Of a DNA stretch of 64,000 bases, positions 37,388 through 47,535 are shown piece after piece. Source of the DNA: an uncultured Acetobacteraceae bacterium. GTDB taxonomy: Bacteria; Pseudomonadota; Alphaproteobacteria; Acetobacterales; Acetobacteraceae. The stretch covers positions 1-64,000 of the forward strand of contig CAIXEA010000016.1 of the NCBI GenBank assembly GCA_903918315.1, in the 5' to 3' direction. Below the pieces are notes generated by a model. The model was not told the DNA's origin and did not search any database. It saw only the letters and a list, made by a program, of their open reading frames with translations. Numbering within the stretch: the stretch's first letter is position 1; each line of letters starts with the position of its first letter. Made by a program: the position numbers and the translations under genes.

Positions 37388-40221
37388 CCCTGATCAAGGA
37401 AATCGACTACGGCACCAAAGCCGAGTCCGCTACGCGCCTGGTGACGCTGCTGGTGGACGGCCATGAGGTCACGGTGCCGGAGGGCACGTCGATCATGCGG
37501 GCGTCGATGGAAGCCGGCATCAAAATCCCCAAACTCTGCGCCACCGACACGCTGAACAGCTTCGGCAGCTGCCGCATGTGCCTGGTGGAGATAGAGGGCC
37601 GCAACGGCACGCCCGCATCATGCACCACGCCGGTCGCGCCGGGGATGAAGGTCCATACGTCGTCGGACAAAGTGCGCCAGATCCGGCGCGGGGTGATGGA
37701 GCTTTACATCTCCGACCATCCGCTGGACTGCCTGACCTGCTCGGCCAACGGCAATTGTGAGTTGCAGGACACCGCCGGCGAAGTGGGGCTGCGGGACGTC
37801 CGGTATGGGCAGCTCGGAGCCAACCATCTGGATGCGCCGACGGATGCCTCCAATCCGTATTTCGATTTCGACGCGTCCAAGTGCATCGTCTGCTCACGCT
37901 GCGTGCGGGCCTGCGAGGAAGTGCAGGGTACCTTCGCGCTGACGGTCGAGGGGCGCGGCTTCGCGTCCAAAATCGCGGCGGGGATGAACGAGCCGTTCCT
38001 GACCAGCGAATGCGTGTCCTGCGGCGCCTGCGTGCAGGCCTGCCCGACAGCGACGCTGATGGAAAAATCGGTGGTCGAACTCGGCCAGCCGGAGCACTCC
38101 GTCGTCACCACCTGCGCCTATTGCGGCGTCGGATGCTCCTTCAAGGCGGAAATGCGCGGCGATACCGTCGTGCGCATGGTTCCCTGGAAAGACGGCAAGG
38201 CCAATCACGGCCATTCCTGCGTCAAGGGCCGCTTCGCCTGGGGTTATGCCAGCCACCCCGATCGCATCCTGGAGCCGATGATCCGCGAAAAGATCACCGA
38301 TCCCTGGCGCAAGGTCAGCTGGGATGAGGCCATCGCCCGCGTCGCGTCGGAATTCAAACGCATCCAGGCCAAGGCCGGCCAGGATTCCATCGGCGTCATC
38401 ACATCGTCGCGCTGCACCAATGAGGAGACCTTCCTGGTGCAGAAGCTGGCGCGTGCCGCTTTCGGCAACAACAACACCGATACCTGCGCCCGGGTGTGCC
38501 ACTCGCCCACCGGCTACGGGCTGGGCAAGACGTTCGGGACCTCCGCCGGGACGCAGAATTTCGATTCGGTGCAGCATGCGGATGTGATCGTCGTTATCGG
38601 CGCCAATCCGACCGACGGGCATCCGGTGTTCGCGTCCCGCATGAAGCAGCGGCTGCGGGAAGGGGCGAAGCTGATCGTCATCGACCCGCGCCGCATCGAC
38701 CTGGTGCGCAGCCCGCATATCGAGGCATCGTACCACCTGCCGCTGCGCCCGGGCACCAATGTCGCCGTAATGACCGCGCTGGCGCATGTCATTGTTACCG
38801 AAAACCTGATCGACGATGATTTCGTGCGCGAACGCTGCGAGCTTGACGCTTTCTCCGACTGGGCCGCCTTCGTGGCCGAACCACGCAACAGCCCGGAAGC
38901 TTTGGAGGCCACGACCGGCGTGCCGGCGGCTTTGGTGCGCGGTGCGGCGCGGTTGTATGCCACCGCCGGCAATGGCGCGATCTATTACGGCCTGGGCGTG
39001 ACCGAGCACAGCCAGGGCAGCACGACGGTCATGGCGATCGCCAACCTCGCGATGGCGACCGGTAATATCGGCCGCCCTGGCGTCGGGGTGAACCCGCTGC
39101 GGGGCCAGAACAACGTTCAGGGCAGCTGCGACATGGGCAGCTTCCCGCATGAGTTGCCGGGCTACCGGCACGTCTCCGGCGAAGGCGTGCGCGCCATCTT
39201 CGAGAAGGAATGGGGCGTCACCATCAACCCCGAGCCGGGCCTGCGCATCCCCAATATGTTCGATGCCGCGATCGATGGGTCATTCCTCGGGCTTTATGTG
39301 CAGGGCGAGGACATTCTTCAGTCCGACCCGGATACGCACCATGTCTCCAAGGGCCTGGCGGCCATGGAATGCGTCGTCGTGCACGACCTGTTCCTGAACG
39401 AGACGGCCAATTACGCACATGTCTTCCTGCCCGGTTCGACCTTCCTGGAGAAGGATGGAACCTTCACCAACGCCGAACGCCGCATCAACATGGTGCGCCG
39501 GGTGATGGCGCCGAAGGCGGGGAAGGCGGATTGGGAAACGACCATGGCGATTGCCAACGCCATGGGTTACCCGATGCACTACAATCATCCCCGCGAAATC
39601 ATGGCCGAGATCGCCCGCACCACGCCCTCATTCGCCGGCGTCACCTATGATCGGCTGGCACGGGAATCGATCCAATGGCCGTGCAATGACGCCGCGCCGG
39701 ATGGTTCCCCCATCATGCATGTCGATGGCTTCGTGCGCGGGATGGGGCATTTCGTCATCACCGAATACGTGGCGACGGACGAGAAGGTCGGCCCGCGCTT
39801 CCCGCTACTGCTGACCACCGGACGCATCCTGAGCCAGTACAATGTCGGCGCACAGACACGCCGGACCGCCATTGTCGCCTGGCATCCCGAGGACGTGCTG
39901 GAAATCCACCCCCATGATGCGCAGGAACGGGGCATCCGTGAGGGCGACTGGGTGCGGTTGGCCTCCCGTGCCGGCGATACCACCTTGCGCGCCGTGCTGA
40001 CCGAGCGCGTCGCACCGGGCGTGGTTTACACCACGTTCCACCACCCGGTGACACAGGCCAATGTGATCACCACAGAATATTCCGATTGGGCGACCAACTG
40101 TCCGGAATACAAGGTGACCGCGGTGCAGGTGTCCCCGTCCAACGGCCTCAGTCCGTGGCAGGAGCAATATCAGGCACTGAGCGACACGAACCGCCGGATC
40201 GAAGCGGTGCCGGCGAAATGA
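37384..40221 (+). CDS. fdsA: NAD-dependent formate dehydrogenase alpha subunit (Mo/W-bis-MGD, Cys-type)
   Basis: N-terminal Fe-S region; active-site DTCARVCHSPTGYGL with Cys, no in-frame TGA. Confidence 0.93.
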   Translation: MTLIKEIDYGTKAESATRLVTLLVDGHEVTVPEGTSIMRASMEAGIKIPKLCATDTLNSFGSCRMCLVEIEGRNGTPASCTTPVAPGMKVHTSSDKVRQIRRGVMELYISDHPLDCLTCSANGNCELQDTAGEVGLRDVRYGQLGANHLDAPTDASNPYFDFDASKCIVCSRCVRACEEVQGTFALTVEGRGFASKIAAGMNEPFLTSECVSCGACVQACPTATLMEKSVVELGQPEHSVVTTCAYCGVGCSFKAEMRGDTVVRMVPWKDGKANHGHSCVKGRFAWGYASHPDRILEPMIREKITDPWRKVSWDEAIARVASEFKRIQAKAGQDSIGVITSSRCTNEETFLVQKLARAAFGNNNTDTCARVCHSPTGYGLGKTFGTSAGTQNFDSVQHADVIVVIGANPTDGHPVFASRMKQRLREGAKLIVIDPRRIDLVRSPHIEASYHLPLRPGTNVAVMTALAHVIVTENLIDDDFVRERCELDAFSDWAAFVAEPRNSPEALEATTGVPAALVRGAARLYATAGNGAIYYGLGVTEHSQGSTTVMAIANLAMATGNIGRPGVGVNPLRGQNNVQGSCDMGSFPHELPGYRHVSGEGVRAIFEKEWGVTINPEPGLRIPNMFDAAIDGSFLGLYVQGEDILQSDPDTHHVSKGLAAMECVVVHDLFLNETANYAHVFLPGSTFLEKDGTFTNAERRINMVRRVMAPKAGKADWETTMAIANAMGYPMHYNHPREIMAEIARTTPSFAGVTYDRLARESIQWPCNDAAPDGSPIMHVDGFVRGMGHFVITEYVATDEKVGPRFPLLLTTGRILSQYNVGAQTRRTAIVAWHPEDVLEIHPHDAQERGIREGDWVRLASRAGDTTLRAVLTERVAPGVVYTTFHHPVTQANVITTEYSDWATNCPEYKVTAVQVSPSNGLSPWQEQYQALSDTNRRIEAVPAK

Positions 40222-41042
40222 CCGTGCCGCCGCCGGTTTGCGCGGTCGATCGCGTGGTCTGGCGCCGGAGCGGTACCAGCAGCGGTCCCCGTACGATCCC
40301 GGAGGAAACCCCGGTTGCCCTGACCTACAATCGCGTTACGCACGCGGTGATGCTGGCCACGCCAGCCGATCTGGCGGACTTCGCGGTGGGGTTCAGTCTG
40401 GGGGAGGGGATCGTTGGATCCGCCGCCGATATCCAGGACCTGGATATCGTGTCCGTTCCGGACGGGATTGAGTTGCGGATGTCGCTGGATGGAGTCCGTC
40501 TCGATGCTCTGACCCGCCGGCAGCGCCGCCTGGCCGGGCCCAGCGGCTGCGGGCTGTGCGGCCTGGATAGCCTGGCCGATGCGATCCGTCCGGTGCCACC
40601 TGTGGTTGGCGGCACAGGCTTTACCCCTGAGATGATTCAGGCTGCGATGGACACGATGCCGATCGCGCAGGGGCTGAACCAGCAGACCCGAGCGGTGCAT
40701 GCGGCGGCGTTTTGGACCGCCGCACAAGGGCTGGTGGCGCTGCGGGAGGATGTTGGGCGGCATAATGCGCTCGATAAGCTCGCTGGTGCACTGGCTCAGG
40801 CGGGGATCGCCGCTTCGTCAGGTCTCCTGTTGCTCAGTTCCCGCGTATCGGTGGAGATGGTGCAGAAGGCCGCCACCTTGGGGGCTCCGGTTATTGTCGC
40901 TGTCTCCGCCCCCACCGCGCTGGCGGTGCGCCTGGCCGAGACCGCGGGAATCACCCTTATCGGCATCGCCCGTCAGGACGGGTTTGAGATTTTTACTCAT
41001 TCAGAACGTATCATGCAGGATTCAGCCTATCATGTCGCCTGA
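40218..41042 (+). CDS. fdhD: Formate dehydrogenase accessory sulfurtransferase FdhD
   Basis: EETPVALTYNRVTHAVMLATPADLADFAVGFSLGEGI; GCGLCG; REDVGRHNALDKLAGA. Confidence 0.93.
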   Translation: MTVPPPVCAVDRVVWRRSGTSSGPRTIPEETPVALTYNRVTHAVMLATPADLADFAVGFSLGEGIVGSAADIQDLDIVSVPDGIELRMSLDGVRLDALTRRQRRLAGPSGCGLCGLDSLADAIRPVPPVVGGTGFTPEMIQAAMDTMPIAQGLNQQTRAVHAAAFWTAAQGLVALREDVGRHNALDKLAGALAQAGIAASSGLLLLSSRVSVEMVQKAATLGAPVIVAVSAPTALAVRLAETAGITLIGIARQDGFEIFTHSERIMQDSAYHVA

Positions 41043-41232
41043 CAAGCTCGCTTACATGGCCAATCAGATTGGCAAGTTCTTCCTGTCGCAGAAAAGCGAG
41101 GATGGCGTCGCGTCGGTCGCCGACCACCTGAAGAAATTTTGGGATCCGCGGATGCGCCGGGATTTGGTGGCGCATATCGATCAGGTCGCACTCGACCCGA
41201 TGGTTCGGCAGGCGGTGGAGCGGTTGCGATAA
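41032..41232 (+). CDS. fdsD: Formate dehydrogenase delta subunit
   Basis: MSPDKLAYMANQIGKFFLSQKSEDGVASVADHLKKFWDPRMRRDLVAHIDQVALDPMVRQAVERLR; in frame inside ORF 40699..41232. Confidence 0.9.
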   Translation: MSPDKLAYMANQIGKFFLSQKSEDGVASVADHLKKFWDPRMRRDLVAHIDQVALDPMVRQAVERLR

Positions 41233-41259
41233 TATCGCCCTGACGCAGGCGCGGGCGGC

Positions 41260-42384
41260 TTACTCGTCCAGCATATGGCCGAACCGGGCTGCCTTGGTAT
41301 TGAGGTATTCGTCGTTCACGCCGTTGGGCGCGAAGGCATGGGCCTCCCGCCCCACGACCTCGACCCCGCACGCCGCGAGCGCGGCCAACTTATCGGGGTT
41401 GTTGGTCAGCAGCCGCACACGCTTGATGCCGAGATCCACCAGCATCAGGGCCGCGACGAGGAAATTGCGCTCATCCGCGCCCCAGCCCAGAACCCGATTC
41501 GCGTCGAGCGTATCCAGGCCGCGATCCTGGAGCGTATAGGCTCGCAATTTGTTGATCAGTCCAATGCCGCGGCCTTCCTGGGCGAGGTACAGCAGCACGC
41601 CGGCGCCATCCTCGGCCATTTTCTGAATGGCACCGCGCAGTTGTTCGCCACAGTCGCAGCGCATGCTGCCCAGCAGGTCGCCGGTGAAACATTCGGAGTG
41701 AATCCGTACCAGTGGCGCCTCCGCCGTCTCCGGCGATCCGACCAGGATGGCCAGGTGCTCGATCGCGGAGGCCTCGGCCCGGAATGCCACCACGCGGGAG
41801 TCGGGGGCCCCATTCAGGGGGACGGGCGCGGCGGCGATGCGTTGTAAACCCGTTGTTTCCCCGGCGGGGTAGGCCAGGATATCGGCCGCGGCCATGCTGA
41901 TCACGCCACGCGCTTCGAGGTCGGACAGAGGCCCGGGCGCGATGGTGACCGCGACCACGGCGGGCAGCAGGCGGCCGAGTTTGGCCAAAGTCAGCGCGGC
42001 CAACGCGGCCGCGGGCAGGGGGGCCGGTTCCAATGCCGTCCGTGCCGCGGCTTGCCGTGCGGTCGGGTCCGCAAAGCCGCGCAGTCCGTTGACCGTGAGC
42101 AGGGCATCCGGAAGCATGGCCGCGACCGCCAAGGAGCCATTTTCCACCGGGCGGCGGAGCACGGCGGCACCGCGCACCGGGGCCACGATCAGCACAGGCC
42201 GGGACGTCCCCAAAGTCCGCACTTCCTCGATCCCGCTGGGACCGGTGGTTTCGGCCGAGAGGATCAGGAGCGGTTCGGGGCCGGTCAGCAGCACGGGCAC
42301 GCCGCGCCGAAGGTCCGACGCGGCACGATGGATCAACCTGGGGATCAACCGGGGTGTTGGGGTGGTGGGAGCGGTATCATTCAT
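41260..42384 (-). CDS. ribA: GTP cyclohydrolase II with long N-terminal domain
   Basis: SECFTGDLLGSMRCDCGEQL zinc site; EGRGIGLINKLRAYTLQDRGLDTLDANRVLG. Confidence 0.92.
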   Translation of the reverse strand: MNDTAPTTPTPRLIPRLIHRAASDLRRGVPVLLTGPEPLLILSAETTGPSGIEEVRTLGTSRPVLIVAPVRGAAVLRRPVENGSLAVAAMLPDALLTVNGLRGFADPTARQAAARTALEPAPLPAAALAALTLAKLGRLLPAVVAVTIAPGPLSDLEARGVISMAAADILAYPAGETTGLQRIAAAPVPLNGAPDSRVVAFRAEASAIEHLAILVGSPETAEAPLVRIHSECFTGDLLGSMRCDCGEQLRGAIQKMAEDGAGVLLYLAQEGRGIGLINKLRAYTLQDRGLDTLDANRVLGWGADERNFLVAALMLVDLGIKRVRLLTNNPDKLAALAACGVEVVGREAHAFAPNGVNDEYLNTKAARFGHMLDE

Positions 42385-42591
42385 GGCGCCCCGATAATGG
42401 GCGCTTGCATGCGTTGCAACAATAGGCGCGGACGGTAGCCCCCTTGCTCCTGCGCGGCCTGGGGTGAAGAATGACAAGCCTTGCCCGGGATCCCCCGCTA
42501 TTCTCCGGTGGAAGCGAATCGATACCGGGGCTGATGCTCGATCGCATCCGACTGTGACAAATGGCACTTGCGTTGCCAAAAGGGAGTGACA

Positions 42592-43311
42592 ATGCCGGCT
42601 GGACGCCCGATCCTCATCGTTCATGACGAAACCGCCTTGCGCGAAACGCTCGCGGAGCAGTTATCCGTCGATGGCGAATTCGAAATCGCGGAAGCCGACA
42701 GCGTCGCCGAAGCGGAGCGCATGCTCACCGCCAAGGACGCCCGTTATGACGCTGTGATCCTTGATGTCGGCCTGCCCGATGGCGATGGTCGCGATCTTTG
42801 TCAGAAATTGCGCCGGCTGGGGCTGAAGATGCCGATCATCATCCTGACCGGATCAGATGATGACGTGGATGTGGTGCGGGGTCTCGAAGCGGGGGCGAAC
42901 GATTATATTATAAAACCGTTCCGTCTGGCCGTGCTGCTGGCCCGCTTGCGGCGCCAGTTGAGCATTTTTGAAAACAGCGAAGATGCTTTCTTCCCGATCG
43001 GTCCATACGTGTTTCGACCCGCATCCAAGCTGCTGGAAGAGCGCGCAAAAAATAAGCGGATTCGGCTGACGGAAAAAGAAGCCGCGATCCTGAAATATCT
43101 CTATCGCGCGGGAACCCGGCCGGTGGCCAGGCAGGTACTGCTCAACGAGGTCTGGGGATACAACGCCGCGGTCACAACGCATACGTTGGAAACCCATATT
43201 TATCGACTGCGCCAGAAGATCGAGGCAGATCCAACCAATGCGTGCCTCCTGATCACCGAAGGGGGCGGATATCGGTTGGATCCCCGTGGAACCGGCGTGC
43301 CCCCGGTCTGA
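42592..43311 (+). CDS. Orphan OmpR-family response regulator
   Basis: ILIVHDETALRETLAEQL; AVILDVGLPDGDGRDL; ILTGSDDD; winged helix. Confidence 0.9.
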   Translation: MPAGRPILIVHDETALRETLAEQLSVDGEFEIAEADSVAEAERMLTAKDARYDAVILDVGLPDGDGRDLCQKLRRLGLKMPIIILTGSDDDVDVVRGLEAGANDYIIKPFRLAVLLARLRRQLSIFENSEDAFFPIGPYVFRPASKLLEERAKNKRIRLTEKEAAILKYLYRAGTRPVARQVLLNEVWGYNAAVTTHTLETHIYRLRQKIEADPTNACLLITEGGGYRLDPRGTGVPPV

Positions 43312-43436
43312 AATGATTCGCCCGGGCTTGCATCCGCGCCATTCCCAGATAGGCTGATCACGAAAATTCTATCGCACCCCAATGCAGGGTTTGCGTATCG
43401 TCAACTGGGAGAAACGCGCGTGACCGGATACCGGCC

Positions 43437-44429
43437 ATGCTGATGTACATCCTGCGCCGGCTTCTGCTGGCGTCCATCACCTGCGTCGCGATTTCGGTGT
43501 TGACGTTTGTCATTATTCGTTTGCCGCCGGGCGATTTCATCGACGCCTATATCGCCAATCTCGCCTCCACCGGCAGTTCCATCACGGCGGATCAAGCCGA
43601 GGCCATGCGCCACGATTACGGTTTGGATCGGCCGGTTATCGTCCAGTATTTCCTGTGGATCGCCCGGGTCGTACAAGGCGACTTCGGCGTCTCCATGATG
43701 TGGCGCCGTCCGGTCACCGAGGTCATCGGTGATCGGCTTTGGCTGACGATGCTGGTCTCGTTCTCGGCGCTGTTCCTGACCTGGACGATTGCGCTGCCCA
43801 TCGGCATTTACTCCGCCGTCAAGCAATATTCCGTAGGCGATTACATCGCGACGATGGTGGGGTTTCTCGGCCTGGCGATCCCCAATTTCCTGTTGGCGTT
43901 GATCCTGATGTATTTCGGCTTCCGCTACCTCGGACTGAGCGTCGGTGGCCTGTTTTCCGCCGAATACGCCCAGGAGGCATGGAGTTGGGCCAAGGCCTGG
44001 GACCTGGCGAAACACGTCCCGCTGCCCGCCTGCGTGCTGGCGCTGGCGGGAACCGCGCAGCTGATCCGCATCATGCGGGCGAACCTGCTGGATGAATTGC
44101 GCAAACCCTATGTCGTCACCGCCAAGGCCAAGGGCATCGGCAATCTGCGGGTGATCCTGAAATACCCGGTGCGGGCAGCCTTGAACCCCTTCGCCAGCTC
44201 CATCGCCTATGTGTTTCCGTATCTGGTGTCCGGCAGCATCATCGTGTCGCTGGTGCTGGGCTTGCCAACCGTCGGGCCGCTGCTGCTGCAATCGCTGGTG
44301 GCGCAGGACATGTATCTCGCCGGCACCATCGTGCTGCTGTTGGGCATTATGACGGTGGTGGGAACGCTGATCTCCGACCTGCTGCTGATGTGGATCGAGC
44401 CGCGGCTGCGGCTGACGGGGCGGCTATGA
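43437..44429 (+). CDS. Dpp/Opp-type ABC transporter permease (DppB-like)
   Basis: MLMYILRRLLLASITCVAISVLTFVIIRLPPGD; MRANLLDELRKPYVVTAKAKG EAA loop. Confidence 0.92.
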   Translation: MLMYILRRLLLASITCVAISVLTFVIIRLPPGDFIDAYIANLASTGSSITADQAEAMRHDYGLDRPVIVQYFLWIARVVQGDFGVSMMWRRPVTEVIGDRLWLTMLVSFSALFLTWTIALPIGIYSAVKQYSVGDYIATMVGFLGLAIPNFLLALILMYFGFRYLGLSVGGLFSAEYAQEAWSWAKAWDLAKHVPLPACVLALAGTAQLIRIMRANLLDELRKPYVVTAKAKGIGNLRVILKYPVRAALNPFASSIAYVFPYLVSGSIIVSLVLGLPTVGPLLLQSLVAQDMYLAGTIVLLLGIMTVVGTLISDLLLMWIEPRLRLTGRL

Positions 44430-45529
44430 GCACCGCGCTGGCCGATGACAGTCTCGCCCAGGCCGGGCAGCTGCGGCTGACCTGGCTGCGCTTCAAGCGC
44501 CATAAGCTGGCCTTCGTCAGCCTGTTCATCGTGGCATTGTTCTATCTGGTGGCGATCTTCGCCGATGGGCTGGCGATCAACGACCCGCATGCGACGGATG
44601 CCAAGCGCAGCTACATCCCGCCGCAGGGCATCCATCTGTTCGACGAGGACGGCTTCAACCCGCATGTCAGTGGGCTGACCGGCAAGCGGGATATGAAGAC
44701 CTTCAAGCTGGCCTATGTGCCCGACCCCGCCCGCAAGCTGAAAGTGGTGCTGTTCGCGCATGGCTATAGCTACAACCTGTTCGGTCTCATCCCCACCGAC
44801 ATCCATCTCATCGGCCTGGAAACGCCGCAACCCGTGGATGGCATCTTCCTGCTGGGCACGGATCAGCTCGGCCGCGACCTGTTTTCCCGCATGATGGTCG
44901 CGACCCGGATCTCGCTGTCCATCGGCCTGGTCAGCGTCGGGCTCAGTTTGGTGCTGGGCATTCTGCTGGGCGGCATGTCCGGGCTGTACGGTGGCTGGAT
45001 CGACACCGCGATCCAACGGGTGATCGAGGTCATTCGGTCGATCCCCACAATCCCCCTCTGGATGGGCATCGCCGCCGCGCTGCCGAATACCTGGAGCGTG
45101 ACGCAGGTCTATTTCGCCATCACGCTGATCATCTCCTTCATCGGCTGGACCGAGCTAGCCCGCGTCGTGCGCGGCCGCTTCCTGGCGTTGCGGGAGGAGG
45201 ATTTCGTCATCGCTGCTGAAATGCTCGGCGCCAGCCAGTTGCGGATCATGCTGCGGCATATGCTGCCGTCCTTCACCAGCCATGTGATCGCGGCGGTATC
45301 GCTGGCGCTGCCGGCGATGATCATCAGTGAGACATCGCTGTCCTTCCTGGGCCTGGGGTTGCGCCCACCGGCGATTTCCTGGGGAATTTTGTTACAGGAC
45401 GCGCAGAACGTTCAGGTGCTGGCGGGCGCGCCATGGCTGCTCTGCGCCGCGATCCCGGTCGTGCTGGTCATCCTGGCGTTCAACTTCCTCGGCGACGGCC
45501 TGCGCGACGCGGCGGACCCCTATGGCTGA
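44426..45529 (+). CDS. Dpp/Opp-type ABC transporter permease (DppC-like) with enlarged periplasmic loop
   Basis: LGTDQLGRDLFSRMMVATRISLSIG; LALPAMIISETSLSFLGLGLRPPAISWG. Confidence 0.92.
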   Translation: MSTALADDSLAQAGQLRLTWLRFKRHKLAFVSLFIVALFYLVAIFADGLAINDPHATDAKRSYIPPQGIHLFDEDGFNPHVSGLTGKRDMKTFKLAYVPDPARKLKVVLFAHGYSYNLFGLIPTDIHLIGLETPQPVDGIFLLGTDQLGRDLFSRMMVATRISLSIGLVSVGLSLVLGILLGGMSGLYGGWIDTAIQRVIEVIRSIPTIPLWMGIAAALPNTWSVTQVYFAITLIISFIGWTELARVVRGRFLALREEDFVIAAEMLGASQLRIMLRHMLPSFTSHVIAAVSLALPAMIISETSLSFLGLGLRPPAISWGILLQDAQNVQVLAGAPWLLCAAIPVVLVILAFNFLGDGLRDAADPYG

Positions 45530-46523
45530 TCGCCCCCTGCTTTCCGTGCGCGAACTGGCGGTCGAATTCCGCGCCGATACCGGAACCGTGCGGGCTTTGG
45601 ACTCCGTCAGTCTGGATTTGCGGCCGGGCCGGGTGCTGGGCGTTGTCGGCGAGTCCGGCTGCGGCAAAAGCGTGACCGCGCGCGCCATCCTGCGCATTCT
45701 CGACCGCAACGGCGCCATCGTCGCGGGCAAAATCCTGCTCGATCCCGGCACCACGGCGGAGGTCGATCTGACGGCGCTGAACCCCGAGAGTCAGGCGATG
45801 CGCGGGGTGCGCGGCGCCCGCGTCGGGTTGATTTTCCAGGAGCCGATGTCAGCCCTGTCGATGCAATACACCGTCGGCAACCAACTCATCGAAGCCATTC
45901 GCGCGCATAACGACCCCGGCAAATCCGTCGCCAGGCAACGCGCGATCGAGCTGCTGCGCGACGCCGGCATCCCCCGGCCGGAAACCCGGGTCGACGCCTA
46001 TCCGTTCCAGCTCAGCGGCGGTCTGCGCCAGCGCGTCGGCATCGCGCTGGCCCTGGCCGGCGACCCCGACATCCTGATCGCCGATGAGCCGACGACCGCG
46101 CTGGACGTGACGACTCAGGCACAGATCCTGACCCTGCTGCGCCGTTTGCAGCGGGACAAGCATATCGCGTTGATGCTGATCACCCACGACATGGGGGTGA
46201 TCGCGCAGATGGCCGATGATATGGCGGTGATGTATCTCGGCCGCGTTGTTGAATATGCGCCGGTGCGGGAGGTCTTCCATAGCCCGCGCCATCCCTATAC
46301 CCGGGCGCTGCTGCGGTCCGTCCCCGATCTGCGCGCCACCCCGCGCCAGCGCCTGGCGACGATTGGCGGGGCGGTACCGCAGCCGAACGCCAGGCCATCC
46401 GGTTGCCCGTTTCACCCGCGTTGTCCCGAAGTGATCCTCGGCCGCTGCGATGTCGCGCCGCCCGCCCCTGTGCCGCCCGGCGAAGCCGGCGCGTCCTGTT
46501 TCCTGCTGGAGGACGCGGTATGA
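45522..46523 (+). CDS. Dpp/Opp-type ABC transporter ATP-binding protein (DppD-like)
   Basis: [52 protein letters not shown]. Confidence 0.92.
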   Translation: MADRPLLSVRELAVEFRADTGTVRALDSVSLDLRPGRVLGVVGESGCGKSVTARAILRILDRNGAIVAGKILLDPGTTAEVDLTALNPESQAMRGVRGARVGLIFQEPMSALSMQYTVGNQLIEAIRAHNDPGKSVARQRAIELLRDAGIPRPETRVDAYPFQLSGGLRQRVGIALALAGDPDILIADEPTTALDVTTQAQILTLLRRLQRDKHIALMLITHDMGVIAQMADDMAVMYLGRVVEYAPVREVFHSPRHPYTRALLRSVPDLRATPRQRLATIGGAVPQPNARPSGCPFHPRCPEVILGRCDVAPPAPVPPGEAGASCFLLEDAV

Positions 46524-47518
46524 GCATCCTCCAGGTGAAAGGCCTGTCGAAACATTATCCCATCCAGGCCGGGTTCCTGCGCCGCGAAATCGGCCGGGTG
46601 CGCGCTGCCGACGACGTGAATTTCAGCATCGCCCGCGGCGAAACCCTGGCGTTGGTGGGGGAGTCCGGCTGCGGCAAGACCACCGTGGCCCGCTGCATCC
46701 TGCGCGCGCAGCAACCCACCGCGGGATCGATCCTGTTCTCCCCGGAGGAGGGGCAGAGCATCGACCTCGCACCCCTGTCGCGCCGCGCCTTGCGGCCGCT
46801 GCGGCGGCATATCCAACTGATCTTCCAGGACCCCTATGCGTCGTTGAACCCGCGCATGATGGTGGGCGATATCATCGCCGAACCGCTGCTCATCGCCGGC
46901 GTTCCGCTGAAGGAACGCCAGGCACGGGTGCTGGAATTGCTCGATCTCGTGGGCTTGCCGATGGCCGCGCGTACGCGCTTCCCGCACGCCTTCTCCGGCG
47001 GGCAGCGTCAAAGGATCGGTATCGCCCGGGCCCTGGCGTTGCAGCCCAAGCTGATCGTCGCCGATGAGCCGGTGTCCGCGCTGGACGTGTCGGTGCAGGC
47101 GCAAATCATCAATCTGCTGCTCGATCTGCAGGACCGTCTGGGCCTGTCGATGCTGTTCGTGGCCCATGATCTCGGCGTGGTGCGCCATGTCAGCGACCGG
47201 GTCGCGGTGATGTATGTCGGGCGGATCGTGGAGGTGGCGCCGACAACGGCGCTCTATGCCACGCCGAAGCATCCTTACACGCAGGCGCTGCTGGCCGCGG
47301 TGCCAAAAGCCGATCCGGCGCTGCGGGATGCGATTTTCGCACCGGCCGGAGAGGTCGCGGATCCCGCCAAGCCGCCACCCGGCTGCGCGTTCCACCCCCG
47401 CTGCCCGTTTGTCATCGATCGCTGCCGGGTCGAGCGGCCGGAACTGACCGAACTCCCGTCCGGTCATCTGAGCGCCTGCCACCGGGCGCGTGAACTGACT
47501 TTGACTGGCGTCCCCTGA
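46520..47518 (+). CDS. Dpp/Opp-type ABC transporter ATP-binding protein (DppF-like)
   Basis: [51 protein letters not shown]. Confidence 0.92.
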   Translation: MSILQVKGLSKHYPIQAGFLRREIGRVRAADDVNFSIARGETLALVGESGCGKTTVARCILRAQQPTAGSILFSPEEGQSIDLAPLSRRALRPLRRHIQLIFQDPYASLNPRMMVGDIIAEPLLIAGVPLKERQARVLELLDLVGLPMAARTRFPHAFSGGQRQRIGIARALALQPKLIVADEPVSALDVSVQAQIINLLLDLQDRLGLSMLFVAHDLGVVRHVSDRVAVMYVGRIVEVAPTTALYATPKHPYTQALLAAVPKADPALRDAIFAPAGEVADPAKPPPGCAFHPRCPFVIDRCRVERPELTELPSGHLSACHRARELTLTGVP

Positions 47519-47535
47519 CCACCAAGGAGGCTTCG

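Noticed and set aside
37384-40221. fdsA as the selenoprotein served by SelB
   Set aside because: The active-site position reads Cys (CARVCHSP) and there is no in-frame TGA.
42385-42591. FMN riboswitch upstream of ribA
   Set aside because: No recognisable RFN-element conserved segments in the leader.
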